A stretch of DNA of 64,000 bases from Agrostemma githago (GCA_958450325.1 OY288248.1:46204005-46268004); one strand, 5' to 3'; shown: positions 30,496 through 41,112, counted from the first letter of the stretch. Notes: generated by a model not told the origin, from the letters alone. Numbers and translations are program-made.

Positions 30496-31305
30496 CTACT
30501 CATCGTCGCTACTATCATTCTCCTCATCCGTGTTCACTTCATTGAAACCGTCTTCCTCGATCTCATCATCATCCCATTCACTGTCCACCTCTTCCTCATC
30601 TGCTTCTATTACAACCTGTTCCTCACCCTCATCCTCACTCTCACCCTCAGGCACGATCCAATTGTGAAACTCATCTTCTTCCTCTTCCTCTTCCTCGCCC
30701 CCATCCTCTTCACCGACGTTCCCTACTTGTTCCTCAATTTCATCAGTGTCATCAGTGTCTGAAACTACAATAGATGAAAGTGGTTGTACATTTAAAACGA
30801 CATCCTCTTGGTATACGTTATCGTCGGTGATTGGGTTGTCAATTTGTGACCTCGCCTTGATCTTAAACACCGCCGACCATTGTGTATCCTTTTTTCCCTT
30901 TGGATAAGGGGCAAAGCAAATTTGATCGCTTTGGTACGCCAACACAAAAGGATTGTGCCCTCGCAGTTTTCTTGAGCGATTCACATCTACAAGATTGTAT
31001 AACTTATGAACATTAACTCCTTGTGCAGAGTTATCAATCCAATCACATTTGAATAGTACGGGTTTACAGGTCCTGTCACTGTCAAAATAGTGGAGTTCAA
31101 CCACCTCTTCTAGTGTTCCATAATAATCTGACCCTTCCGTGGAACTCACACAGACCCCGTTACTAATTGTAGATTTAGGGACGTCGACACCATCTTTGAA
31201 AGCACGAAACTTGTACCCATTCACTGAATAACGTTTCCAAGTCTTCACCCGTGAAGAAGGGCCAGTCGCAAGAGTTTTCATGAGGGGGTCGAGCAACACT
31301 TCAGG
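30496..31305 (-). CDS. DUF4216 and acidic C-terminus of CACTA TNP2 gene
   Basis: This is an open 267-codon frame from 31299. The first ~90 residues match DUF4216 of TNP2-type transposase genes: LATGPSSRVKTWKRYSVNGY, GSDYYGTLEEVVELHYF, LFKCDWIDN and KLYNLVDVNRSRKLRGHNPF. The last ~110 residues are an acidic tail of Asp/Glu runs, common at the end of these proteins. It lies downstream of the TNP2 exon, separated by only 122 bp. A splice acceptor (GAAAG at about 31306) suggests it was an internal or last exon, not an independent gene. Confidence 0.85.
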   Translation of the reverse strand, partial: PEVLLDPLMKTLATGPSSRVKTWKRYSVNGYKFRAFKDGVDVPKSTISNGVCVSSTEGSDYYGTLEEVVELHYFDSDRTCKPVLFKCDWIDNSAQGVNVHKLYNLVDVNRSRKLRGHNPFVLAYQSDQICFAPYPKGKKDTQWSAVFKIKARSQIDNPITDDNVYQEDVVLNVQPLSSIVVSDTDDTDEIEEQVGNVGEEDGGEEEEEEEDEFHNWIVPEGESEDEGEEQVVIEADEEEVDSEWDDDEIEEDGFNEVNTDEENDSSDDE

Positions 31306-31427
31306 CTTTCATGAAGATATAATAAGTCAATAAATTATTTTAATAAACAGTTTCGAGTAACTTAAAGTCACAACTATCATAACCCGTTGACAACTTCTTG
31401 GCAAATAAAAGGATTTTCTATTCTTAC

Positions 31428-32784
31428 CTTGACAGTACGGGCAAGCACGATAACCCGTTGTACTCCAACCGGAGAGCATCCCGTAAGCAGGGAAGTCATT
31501 GATGGTCCACATTATTGCTGCCCTGAGATTAAAGCCCTTCTTCGTGTACACGTCGTACGTGTAAACCCCTGTCTCCCACGAACATTTTAATTCCTCAATC
31601 AAAGGTTGGAGATACACGTCCATATTTGACTTCGGGTTCTTAGGTCCAGGAACGATGAGAGACAAGAACATGAATTGTCTCTTTAAACACAACCAAGGAG
31701 GGAGGTTGTAGGGTGTCACCATAACTGGCCAGCACGAGTAAGATTTACCGAATTGTCCGTAAGGGGAAAACCCATCAGTGCATAAACCTAAGCGAACATT
31801 GCGCGGCTCTTTTGAAAACTCGGGATATTTAAGGTCAAACATTTTCCAAGCTTCACCGTCACTAGGATGCACCATGGTACCATCTACCCTTAGTCGTGAG
31901 TTTTTGTGATGCCAACGCATTTGCTCGGCTACGTTCTTTGTCGCGTACAGGCGTTGTAATCTAGGACCTAGCGGGAAATAAGTCAACACCTTACTCGCTA
32001 CTCTATTTCCCCTCGTATTTTTCGTCGCACTCTTAAATCTATCCGCGCCACACTTTGTGCACTTCTCGTGATCGGAATCTGCTTTCCAAAACAACATGCA
32101 CCCGTGGGTGCAGGAATCGATCTTCTTATGAGGAAGTTGAAGACCCTTTAACACTTTCTTGACCTCGTAAAAATTTCGGGACATGACATTATCCTTTTTG
32201 GGGAGAAGGTCAGCTATAAACGCTATCCAACCATCGAGTAATCTGAAAGACATGTTACCTTCGCACTTAAGGGTCAACATCCTTGAAGCGGCTTCCAACA
32301 AACTCATGTCACATCCGTCGCAAACTGGTAACTCAGCATTTTTCATCATTTCGAAAAAGGATAGAACTTCTGGGTTGGGTTCATGCTGAACTTCCTCATC
32401 GCTTAGCTCGTCCGGGTTACGCTCCGCCTCCATTATGTCCTCAACGGTCGGACGTAACGCATCCTCCACGAACTCCCGATATGGGTTACTACTACCCGCT
32501 CCGTGACTATCACTAACGAGATCAGAATCCTCACCATGATACGTCCAGACGTAGTAGTTTGGAACAAACCCGTTTTTGTAGAGATGATCTCTAACATCAA
32601 GGACATGTAGTATGGCAAAGTTTTTGCATTTACTACAAGGACACCTAAGTTGTTGTTTCGTGTAGTGGACGTTATTGTTTATGGAATAGTCGATAAATTT
32701 CAACACACCGTCTTTGTATTCATGTTTAGGCTTCTTTCGCTCATCTAATCTCTCGTACATCCACTTCCTTTCTACTCTCTTCAT
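31428..32784 (-). pseudogene. CACTA transposase TNP2, N-terminal half (Transpos_assoc and start of Transposase_21)
   Basis: The start is placed at the Met of MKRVERKWMYERLDE (32784), the usual N-terminus of the Transpos_assoc domain, which follows with LRCPCSKCKNFAILHVLDVR and HLYKNGFVPNYYVWTYHGE. Transposase_21 begins at about residue 200 (NFYEVKKVLKGLQLP, IDSCTHGCMLFWK) and runs through DGEAWKMFDLKYPEFS, VRLGLCTDGFSPYG and WSTTGYRACPYCQ. Here a consensus donor GGTAAG occurs at 31427. The remaining Transposase_21 and DUF4218 regions are absent before DUF4216, a deletion of several hundred codons. No nonsense codon is seen in the retained part. Confidence 0.9.
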
Positions 32785-33377
32785 TCTTTGTGAGGACAAT
32801 ATATATATGTGTGTGTGCATGCAAAGTACGTAGAAATTATTAAATTAGTTGAGCGTGGGGAAGAACATTCAACGACGCCTAATATAATGGACGTTATCTA
32901 CAGAACAATGTAAACCAAGTGCAGTCAATTGAACATGCTTTCATAAATCCGTAAACCCATTTAGACATCATTTCGAAACAGTTTCACCTAACTTGGACCT
33001 TATCACTCCAACCTAAACCCATCCTTGTATGTTCCATGCCACTGATAAACACAAAATTTTGTTATGCCGATAAGAAAAAAATCCGGCAGCAATTCGCCCC
33101 AGTTCTCCAAATGAACTATGTGGAAATATGAAAAGTCCACATGTGCATTCGGAGAACAATCAGGGAATTGCCACACTACTTTTTCTTATCGACATAACAA
33201 AATTTCGTGTTTACCACCTAAGTGACATGAAAAGTACAAAGACAGTCCCAAAACGGGGACTATTCAAGAATTACTTAGTAATTCTTGAACGGGTACTAGG
33301 TAGGTCTGAGTAGATGTATAACATGTCTTACCAACAATACGTAACCTAAACTGTAAACAACAACAATCATGTATCAA
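32785..33377. other. CACTA: 5' flank of TNP2
   Basis: AT-rich, with no frame of interest. A ~20-bp inverted repeat is visible: TTATGCCGATAAGAAAAA (33062-33079) against the complementary TTTTTCTTATCGACATAAC (33179-33197), with CACATG-containing text between. It probably holds the TNP2 5' untranslated region; a TATATATATG run lies at 32800-32809 on the plus strand. Confidence 0.5.
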
Positions 33378-33720
33378 CACACAACAAATTACTACTAGTA
33401 GTATTAGTAGTAGTAGTGGTAGTATATTAGTAGTATTAGTAGTAGCAGTAGAAGATTAGTAGTATTATTAGTAGTAGTTAAATAGTATTAGTAGTAGTAG
33501 TAGATTAATAGTAGTGGTGGTAGTAGTAGTATTAGTAGTAGTAAATTAGTAGTACTAGTAGATTAGTAGTATTATTAGTAGTAGTTAAGTAGTATTAGTA
33601 GTAGTAGATTAGTAGTAGTATATTAGTAGTATTAGTAGTAGAAGATTAGTAGTAGTTAAGTAGTATTAGTAGTAGTAGATTAGTAGTATTAGTAGTTTAG
33701 TAGTATTATTAGTAGTAGTT

Positions 33721-33752
<32 letters not shown>

Positions 33753-34151
33753 CATTAATAGTAGTGGTGGTAGTAGTATTAGTAGTAGATTAGTAGTAGT
33801 TAAGTAGTATTAGTAGTATTAGATTAGTACTAGTGGTGGTAGTAGTAGTATTAGTAGTAGATTAGTAGTAGTAGTAGTGGTAGTATATTAGTAGTATTAG
33901 TAGTAGGAGTAGAAGATTAGTAGTATTATTAGTAGTAGTTAAATAGTATTAGTAGTAGTAGTAGATTAAAAGTAGTGGTGGTAGTAGTAGTATTAGTAGT
34001 AGTAAATTAGTAGTACTAGTAGATTAGTAGTATTATTAGTAGTAGTTAAGTAGTATTAGTAGTAGTAGATTAGTAGTAGTATATTAGTAGTATTAGTAGT
34101 AGAAGATTAGTAGTAGTTAAGTAGTATTAGTAGTAGTAGATTAGTAGTATT
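33378..34151. repeat. Imperfect (TAG)n array, about 770 bp, with internal duplication
   Basis: Almost the entire stretch is built of TAG/TAT/TAC/TGG triplets with rare ATTA or TTAA interruptions. The interruption pattern of 33415-33690 recurs nearly unchanged at 33876-34151, an offset of about 461 bp, so part of the array was duplicated as a block. Confidence 0.95.
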
Positions 34152-34262
34152 AGGCTCTGTTCTCCTGGACTTAAACTGACTGAACTGAACTGAATATGTC
34201 TGAACTGAAATGAACTGAATGTGTCTGAACTGAACTGAACTGAACTGAACTGAACTGATCTG
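34152..34262. repeat. (TGAAC)n pentanucleotide-rich repeat
   Basis: The segment opens with GGCTCTGTTCTCCTGGAC and consists of TGAAC or TGAAA units broken by TATGTC and GTGTC. The opening text resembles the end of a small dispersed repeat, but no matching second end was found. Confidence 0.8.
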
Positions 34263-34640
34263 AACTGAATACAACTAACATCCATGATCAAGTACTAAAC
34301 ACAGCAAAATTAGAGCAACAGGGCAACAATACTAAACACAGCAAGTTGACCTCTAAATCAACCTAGATTACGTGTCAAGGAAAACCGTAGTCTGCACATC
34401 ACTTCTACTACTAACATCATTATAACAACAATAACAACACTAACACAACCAATATTATTTCATACAAACCAACACTACCACCATTAAATTAACACAACCC
34501 ACCACTCACACAAACTAACCCCAACATTAACACAACCAACAACAACAAACCACAACAATAACCTAATCAACAATAACATTAACAATAACAAATATTTAAA
34601 AAATTTAACAGTTTGAACATACTTTGATGGAGAAAAAACG
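34263..34640. other. CACTA internal spacer
   Basis: AC-rich sequence (runs of AACAACAA, CACAACC) with no frame, repeat unit or regulatory motif that I can support. Confidence 0.5.
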
Positions 34641-34800
34641 GAAAAATGAACCGAAGATGAGGAGGGCGCGCGGCAGGAGGGAGGACACGGCAGTGGAAGT
34701 GCGCGCCGGCAGTGGCGACGGCGGTGGATTTGTCGCCGGTGGAAGTCGTCGCCGGCCGGTGGGGGAGACGGGAAGGGGGAGGGGAATTGGGTAGATTAAG
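34641..34800 (-). promoter_or_regulatory. GC-rich, CpG-dense segment near CACTA 5' end
   Basis: The stretch with GGAGGGCGCGCGGCAGG, GCGCGCCGGCAG and GTCGTCGCCGGCCGG is the densest CpG cluster in the window, set in AT-rich surroundings. It lies on the 5' side of the minus-strand genes. En/Spm has a comparable GC-rich first exon and control region subject to methylation. That parallel is the basis for the call; no promoter element is defined. Confidence 0.4.
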
Positions 34801-34859
34801 GTTTCGGGGAATCGATTTGGGGAAATCGATTTGGGCTGTTTCTTTATGTGTCCGCGTCT

Positions 34860-35198
34860 TTTTTTTTTATATATGGAAGACTATGCGGCGGACAATCCCA
34901 CGCAAAATCCGCCGCGTGACAACATCTATGCGTCGGATTGTCCGCCGCATCGAAGGATTAATTTTTTAAATTAAATGTCCCCCCTGCGTCGGTATAAGGC
35001 ATACTATGCGGCGGATTTTCCGCCGCATAATTAAGCGCGAAACTCCCACCCTTGGGCGCTCTTACCCTGCGTCCATTGTGCGTGGGCTATTCCCACGCAA
35101 GTCTGTCGCGTCGCCCAATCCGACGCGAATCCGACGCGAGTAGAAACATGTGTCGGATATTTAGTCCGCCGCAAAAGGTCCGCCGCAATTTCATCTGT
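34860..35198. repeat. CACTA right subterminal region
   Basis: It contains multiple inverted short motifs: GCGGCGGATTTTCCGCCGC (35009-35027, a near-perfect palindrome), GCGGCGGACAATCC, TCCGACGCGAATCCGACGCG and GTCCGCCGCAA. The same motif set occurs at the left end. Confidence 0.85.
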
Positions 35199-35209
35199 TT
35201 TTTGTAGTG

Positions 35210-35560
35210 TTTGACTCAATCCGGACTCTCTGATTTCGCGCCAGGCCGTGTTGTGGGCGACGCTGCTCGGCGCAAATGCGCTAAGTACAGGAGCCTGTGC
35301 TCGGGGCTTGGGTATGGGTTTTTGCCTTTTTTTTCACTGGAGGAATTGGAGGCGGATGTTATCGGCTTACTCAAGAGGATTCAAAAAATTTCGATAGCAC
35401 AGGATGCCGGAGCACGCGCTGCTCCTTTTATTTTTATTAGACTTAGCTTCGCTATACCTAATGGGGTGGGGGGCCAGATTGTATCTCGACTATTCACCAT
35501 TTTTTTGTAAACTGCTTTTTTATTCATCAATAAAATTCTCCTTTAAAAAAAAAACAAAAA
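35210..35560 (+). pseudogene. Family R copy B, right part and 3' UTR
   Basis: Removing the CACTA element and one TTT copy restores one frame across the junction: GSSS is followed by LTQSGLSDFAPGRVVGD. The text continues RRKCAKYRSLCSGLGYGFLP, EADVIGLLKRIQKISIAQD and IVSRLFTIFL to a TAA near 35508. The 3' UTR ends AATAAAATTCTCCTTTAAAA, different from copy A, so there are at least two 3' UTR subfamilies. This C-terminal part has no nonsense codon. Confidence 0.85.
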
Positions 35561-37024
35561 ACCACACAAGGTCTAACGTGAAGCTTTGTTCACTTTTTTT
35601 TTAATAAATAAATAAGGAAAGGGAAAAATGACTAATACTAAAACCAAATTATGACTAATATCTAACTAAGCATCATCCCCGGCAACAGCGCCATTTTGAC
35701 ATAAGAATTTGTCGCGGATCCCCACAATCAAATAAGAACCTAACTCTACTAACTGGGTAGTTAGGGTAAGTCGGGTATCGAATCCACAAAGATGCAGAAC
35801 TAAATGAAAAGTCTCGGTCTAGTTAAAGTTTTAGTCGGAGAAATTTGGTTTGGGTTGAAAATTAATGAACTAAACTAACAAAAAAGGAAAACGGTACCAA
35901 ATATAATAAAAGGGACTATGGTCAAGGTCAACAAGCTAAGGTAGTCTCAGGGGAGTTGTCGGACTCATAAAATAGTTGATTAAGGTCAGTAATAGGCATA
36001 AGATAGGCTCTCTCGATTCTCTATCTACCATAGAACGGTCCTAGCGGGCTCTCGCTACATACTAGGTCGACCCACCCCAATGAACGTAACTCTAACCTAA
36101 ACTTGGCTCTCGATCTTTAAGTTCAGGTTACTAGACTGATTAACTAATCTGGCCAGGACAAGCGAATCATACAATTATAACGTTCAAAAAGAGATTACCG
36201 ACAATTAACCATCAATCAAATTAACTCGAGACAAAACCTCAATTAAGACGAACCGAACTAACCCTAACCCTAGAATTGACTACTCTATCATGATTGAAAC
36301 TAAACTAATGAAACTACCCATTAAAATTAAAGATGAATTAAGCATGATTAAAGGATAAACACACAACTTTAATAAAATCAACAACTTAAAAATTGTAAAC
36401 AATGAACAATAAGTAAAAAACAATAAGAGAGAAAAGAGAATAAAATTATACCAAACTGAAATTGGAGTCTTGAACTAATATCAAAAATTGGACTATAGAA
36501 AAGTATTCAATTAATTAGAGAATAAGAATGAGACTTTTTTTATCTAATGCTACCTCTAAATCTTTAATACTCCGTCAGACCCCAGGAAGAGCCCCCTAAT
36601 CTATTGTCTCCCTCATCTATTCGTAGTCCTCCCCCGTTCAATTCGTGGGTGTGTTATTATTTAATGTTGATCGTGGGTCTCAAATGGAATCAGGCTCGGG
36701 TTCAAGAATCAATCCAAGTTGTTCTTCTTTTGTCCTGTTCAACACTCGTCTTTCGTTTCATTTCCGTTGTCTTTTGACTAGTCTTTAACCGTCTTTGCTC
36801 GGTTATTCCCAAAATGATACCTACAAAATAGAAACGAGACAAAGCAGTACCAAATCCTCGGAAAATAACAATTATTACTACAATTATAAGTAAAACAATT
36901 AACGGACCCTAATTAACACTTAATAATATATATAATGAGCTATATATAATAGTTATAGAACACAAAACCGAACTAAATAACGGGTAAAAATAGGGGTAAA
37001 TCACTACTAAAATATAACTTATCA
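35561..37024 (-). mobile_element. Athila-type Ty3 LTR with primer site and leader stub
   Basis: On the minus strand an LTR (37024 to 35697) begins TGATAAGTTATA and ends TTATGTCA, followed 3 bp later by TGGCGCTGTTGCCGGGGA (35693-35676). The primer site matches the plant tRNA-Asp 3' complement with one mismatch, the known Athila primer. About 115 bp of leader follow before the LINE tail at 35560. No coding sequence remains. The flanking duplication cannot be tested because the other end is lost. Confidence 0.8.
35697..37024 (-). repeat. Athila-type LTR, 1,328 bp
   Basis: TG...CA ends are clear on the minus strand and one end abuts the primer site. The LTR has no open frame of note. The outer boundary at 37024 rests on the TGATAAGT start and on the change of sequence character beyond it. 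Confidence 0.75.
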
Positions 37025-37593
37025 ATGCACCCATTTTGTTGATTTGTTATTCTGGGTTTTGTTTGAATAAGTGAAGAATCACTTTACCCAACTTCTATCA
37101 TTGGTTTTCTTGCTGTTACTGGTATGCTATAAGTTGGGTTAATAAGCATTTCTAAGATTTTGGGTTTGATTTGTTTTTTTTTTTAAAGTTGTGGGAGTAA
37201 GATTGTTAGTATTTGTTAATTATCTTTTAGAATGAGTTTAGAGATTGAGAAACATCTATTGTTGGAGGAAAGGAAACGGATTAAAGGGTAAAATAGGCAA
37301 ATCACATAAAATGTCAACGATGTTAAGCAAAGTTGTCGACGACGAGAAGTCGAGAAGCGAAAGTGTAATTGATGTACTCCATATATTACTTGCATATGAC
37401 TAGGAAATGAGATATGATCTTCTAAGTAACTAGAATCCAATAGACCATGTATATATAAATATATCTGTTCAATTATCTTAGTTAACCCTGTTTGTCTCTC
37501 TTGGCCTTTACACATGTATTCAAGTAGATAGAGGCTAAAGCACATCATGAATAAATTTCTATATATCGTCAGTTATGCATCGAGGAAGATGAA
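37025..37593. other. Unassigned sequence between Athila LTR and S LTR stub
   Basis: T-rich on the plus strand, with no frame showing a domain and no match elsewhere in the window. It may be low-copy host sequence or an old relic. Confidence 0.4.
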
Positions 37594-37621
37594 TGTAATC
37601 CCCTATAAATTCTAGCGTAAT
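37594..37621. repeat. S-family LTR stub (first 28 bp)
   Basis: The text TGTAATCCCCTATAAATTCT is the start of the S-family LTR (compare 10927 and 59938). After 28 bp TatC begins, so TatC inserted into an S-family LTR; the rest would lie beyond the TatC right end, outside the window. Confidence 0.75.
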
Positions 37622-38299
37622 TGTTTGGGATAAATTCCGCGTCCTCAAGAAATGACGTGGAACATTTGAAGTCAAAAAGTCACATACGAAGAAACTACGG
37701 AAGAATATTCAAAGGTCAAAAGTCAAAGTCGTAAAAGTCGGAAATTTGATACAAGAAGAAATCAGCAGGGGAAATAAAGCCCGATATCAACATTGGGTCA
37801 ACCAGTAGCCAAGTCCGGAAATGGGCCAAGGATAGCCCAACACCAGAAGGGAACCTTACCCTAAGCAGAGGAAAGAGTCAACTAACGGCTCCCTCCATTT
37901 TAGGGGAGTTCCATCAGAGCAGGAAAGGATCAAGGAAACAGAAGAGGAAGAGATATATAAACCCAAACAATCACTTGGCAGAGAGGGCGATCATTATTCA
38001 ACACATTTCAACTCCATTTCAGAGAGTATACTAGAAAAATCCAACCCTTGATAGCCAAAAGTCGATACTTTGTATTTCTTATTATTCCACTTCATTCATA
38101 GTTGATACTTTGGCGGGATTCCGGCTCCCCCCGCGGTTTTTCCCACATTGGGTTTCCGCGTCACCAATTCTTGTGTCTCTTTGTTTTCTTTCCGCATTTC
38201 GTATTCGTAGATTCAATTCGCTTATCGGTTCGTTGGCCTTAGTTCGATCGCTTTAACCCACAACCCGAATCTAAACCCGAAAAAATTTTGCCAAAACAA
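37622..38299 (+). repeat. TatC 5' LTR, 678 bp
   Basis: It begins TGTTTGGGATAAATTCC and ends GCCAAAACA, giving short inverted ends, 3 bp before the primer site. A TATATAAACC box at about 37951-37960 fits the LTR promoter. The first 187 bp match 47775-47961 except TT versus CC at one dinucleotide. Confidence 0.9.
37951..37960 (+). promoter_or_regulatory. TatC LTR TATA box
   Basis: GAGATATATAAACCC sits in the middle of the LTR, where a plant retrotransposon promoter is expected. No other good TATA box is present in this LTR. Confidence 0.65.
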
Positions 38300-38302
38300 T
38301 TT

Positions 38303-38320
38303 GGCGCCCACCGTGGGGCA
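38303..38320 (+). other. TatC primer-binding site (tRNA-Lys)
   Basis: TGGCGCCCACCGTGGGGC matches the 3' complement of plant tRNA-Lys(CTT) at all 18 positions, as I recall that tRNA. It starts 3 bp after the LTR. Confidence 0.85.
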
Positions 38321-38371
38321 AAGTGATCGTTTGCTAGCCAAATCGCGCAGCGAAGTAACTCACGTGTCAAC

Positions 38372-40560
38372 ATGTCTGGATCCGGCCAAGATCTTGCCAA
38401 CACTTCCACTCAGTCTGCTGAAGAAACGCCTTCCTCGGGAATGATAGGCCCGTTCACCACGCCATCCACTCGGGCGACTCCAGTCAGCCAGGCGATAGGG
38501 CAAATGCTGAGCGCCTCAAAACCACCTCAGGGATCCTCAACGTCAAAGGCGTCCAACCCGTTCGCGACCAGCAGAGAAGGGGATCATCCAAGGCGGCGGC
38601 TCATGGAGGATTATCCGGGGACGCTTCCAGAGCTCCATTAGCGCCAGATCCCATGGCGGAGATACTCCAGGGAATCAACACTCTGCGCCAGGCGGTGAAG
38701 ACCCTGCAGAAGAACAGCAGGGACATCAAGGCTCAGATGAAGGCGGCATCAAAACCACCACCTGCACTAGTCCAGTCATCACCTGAGATCCTGTTCACGA
38801 CGCCTGAGGAAACGCCAAGCTCCCACGGAGAGTCTGTCACCAGTGGGCAAATTTCCAAATCATTCCCTCAGGAATTGGTCACCAGACTTGATTTAGAGCT
38901 CGCACCGCCTAGTCAAGCCATGATACCCAGAGGACTGGGCTACTTGACTCATGGCCCTACCCCTGGCGGACCTTACGTCGCAGGTAATCCTTTCTTTAGC
39001 CTCGAAAACAGGGAAACTAATCCGTTGTCCCTTGCAGGTACCTCTGTTCACCAGGCATCAGAATGGCCGCCGGTAAGTTCGCCAGGAGTGCACACCCCAG
39101 CCAACAACCGACTCCCACCAGATTTGGGAAGAGCACCTACCCCCAGTCAGCAAGCATCCGGATGGCAGCCGAGAGTAACATTCAATCCCACGGTCGCTGG
39201 CCCTTACTCTGAAGCGGCTTGGCCATCCCAAAACTCACCTCAAGTGGCATCAGGATGGCGGCCTGAGCCTGCAGTGACTGTATCCCTTCCGCCTCCACCC
39301 CCGATCAGTCGCCACCTTAGAGGGCCTCAGGCATGGAGTACCCCTTTCAATTTCTTCCCTCCTGCTCCTAACCCTCTTGCAGGAACAAACAGCGCTGCAG
39401 ATCAGAAGTACCAAGAACTGAAGGAGCTGAGGGAGCTGATCAGCAAAATCCCAGGAATGCCACGCCCCCTGGAGAGAGCAGCCAGAGACAGCTATGCAGA
39501 CTCACCCTTCACCGACAACCTGGCTTGTGTTGCTGTGACCAAAGGTTTTGTGCCACCAGCCATGACGCTCTATGATGGCACTGCAGACCCCCTAGACCAC
39601 ATCAACCAGTACAAGCAGAAAATGATGGTGGTAACCGCCACAGGGCCTCTGTAGGAAGCCTGCATGTGCAAGGGGTTTGGTTCCACCTTCTCATGGACAG
39701 CCCTCCACTGGTTCGTTGTCCTGCCAAATAGAAGTATCACCTCCTTTGTCGATCTGGTCAATGCCTTCAACCAACAGTTCGCCAGCAGCAGAAAGCCAGA
39801 GAAACAAACCAGCGATCTGTACAGGGTGGTGTAGAAATTTGAGGAGTCTACACGAGATTTCCTCAATAGATTCAACAGGGAGAAAGTGACTATTCCCAGA
39901 TGCGACGTAGCCACCGCCATAGAAGCCTTCCGTCAAGGGCTCCTCCAAGATTCAGATCTTTACAAAGATCTCACCAAATATCCATGCGCTACATTCGAAG
40001 ATGTGCAGACCAAAGCAATGGCAGCCATCAGGTTGGAGGAAGATTCGGGCCCCAGAAGAGCTACATATGGTTCTGAGCATGTCTCCAGAAAGGCACCAGC
40101 AGAGAAGAGAGGCGAAAGGTCCAAGCCCTATGACAGGAGTGTGCACAAGGTCTCTGAGGAAAAGGACTGGAAGGAGAGCCCAGCACTCCCACCTAAAATC
40201 AGCGAGTACGGGTTCTCTACCAACCTCGCTGGTCTGCTCAGGGCCCTAAAGGAGTTGGGGCGCAAAGTCAGGTGGCCCAGAAGACAAGAGTATGCCAACG
40301 ACCGTCGGGACGCCAGCAAGAGGTGTGAGTTCCATGACGACATCGGGCACAACACTGAAGAATGTGTCCTCCTCAGGAAGGAAGTGAAGTTCCACTACGA
40401 CCAGGAAAACTTGGATCATCTGATATCTAGAAGCTCTAGCAGGATAAATGCGGGAGACCAGGTGTTGCCCTCGCCTCCTCCACTGTGCACCAGAGTCGTC
40501 AATGTAATCACAGGAGGCTCGGAATTGTGTGGCCTAACCTATTCAGCAGCCAAGAGGCAC
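38372..40560 (+). pseudogene. TatC gag
   Basis: Starts MSGSGQDLANTSTQSAEE at 38372. A frameshift near 38600 moves to the frame from 38653 (MAEILQGINTLRQAVKTLQ). A long Pro/Ser-rich N-terminal region follows, then the capsid core with FVPPAMTLYDGTADPLDHIN and YKQKMMV (39560-39630). After a TAG at 39652 come FSWTALHWF, FNQQFASSRKPEKQTSDLY, a second TAG near 39832, FLNRFNREKVTIP and AIEAFRQGLL. A Cys/His segment CEFHDDIGHNTEEC lies at about 40324-40366. The order is that of Tat gags. Gag would package the RNA. Confidence 0.9.
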
Positions 40561-40599
40561 GCTTCCCAGTCCAGAGGAGACAGACCAGAGCACTCCTGC

Positions 40600-41112
40600 A
40601 GAATCAGCTGTCCAGACCTTCCAGTCGTCACCTTTGATGAATCTGATGCGAAACCATCTCCAGAATCTCACCACGACGCCCTAATCATCACGCTCTCCAT
40701 AGGGAACTGCACTGTGAAGAAGATACTGGTGGACATTGGAAGCTCTGTTAACCTAATCATGTTAGAAACTTTGCAGAACATGGGGTTCAGCGAGGAGGAC
40801 CTGAGCAGGAAAGCGGTCCCTCTTGTAGGCTTCAGTGGGGAAACCAAATACTCCCTAGGAGAGATTACGATTCCCACCTACGCGGGAGGCGTAAACAAGC
40901 AAGTACGGTATTTGGTCATTGATGGTCCTTCTACTTACAACGTGATCCTGGGAAGACCGTGGATACATGAGATGAAAGCCATCACCTCCACCTACCACCA
41001 ATGCCTGAAGTTCCCCACACCCTGGGGAGTACAGAAGATTAACGGTGATCAGAAGGAGGCCAAAGACTGCTACAGAGTGGCGCTGAAGAAGACGGCAAGT
41101 CCTCCAGCATAG
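40600..41112 (+). pseudogene. TatC aspartic protease
   Basis: It is in frame with gag. The fold includes ALIITLSIGNCTVKKILVD, active site DIGSSVNLIM (Thr of DTGSS replaced by Ile), GFSGETKYSLGEITIP, YLVIDGPSTYNVILGRPWIH and TYHQCLKFPTPWGVQ. The Thr-to-Ile change (ACN to ATN) is a single C-to-T transition. The stop at 41110-41112 separates it from RT. Confidence 0.88.

Larger units (their letters stand above)
28056..35209 (-). mobile_element. En/Spm-like (CACTA) DNA transposon, 7.15 kb
   Basis: The ends are CACTACAAAAA (28056-28066) and its inverse complement (35199-35209), flanked by 3-bp TTT duplications (28053-28055, 35210-35212). This is diagnostic of the CACTA superfamily. Subterminal regions are rich in short GC motifs (TCCGCCGC, CCGACGC) in both orientations. 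Both typical genes lie on the minus strand: a TNP2-type transposase with a DUF4216 end, and a TNPA-like (Ptta/En/Spm, Transposase_24) gene. The transposase lacks its second half and the TNPA-like gene has nonsense codons, so the copy is not autonomous. Confidence 0.95.

Noticed and set aside
34712..34969. Plus-strand frame of 85 codons near the CACTA right end
   Set aside because: It runs from the GC-rich segment into terminal motifs, has no domain, and opposes the direction of both CACTA genes.
37025..37593. A host gene exon between the Athila LTR and the S LTR stub
   Set aside because: No frame has a recognisable domain and there is no splice or codon pattern to support it.
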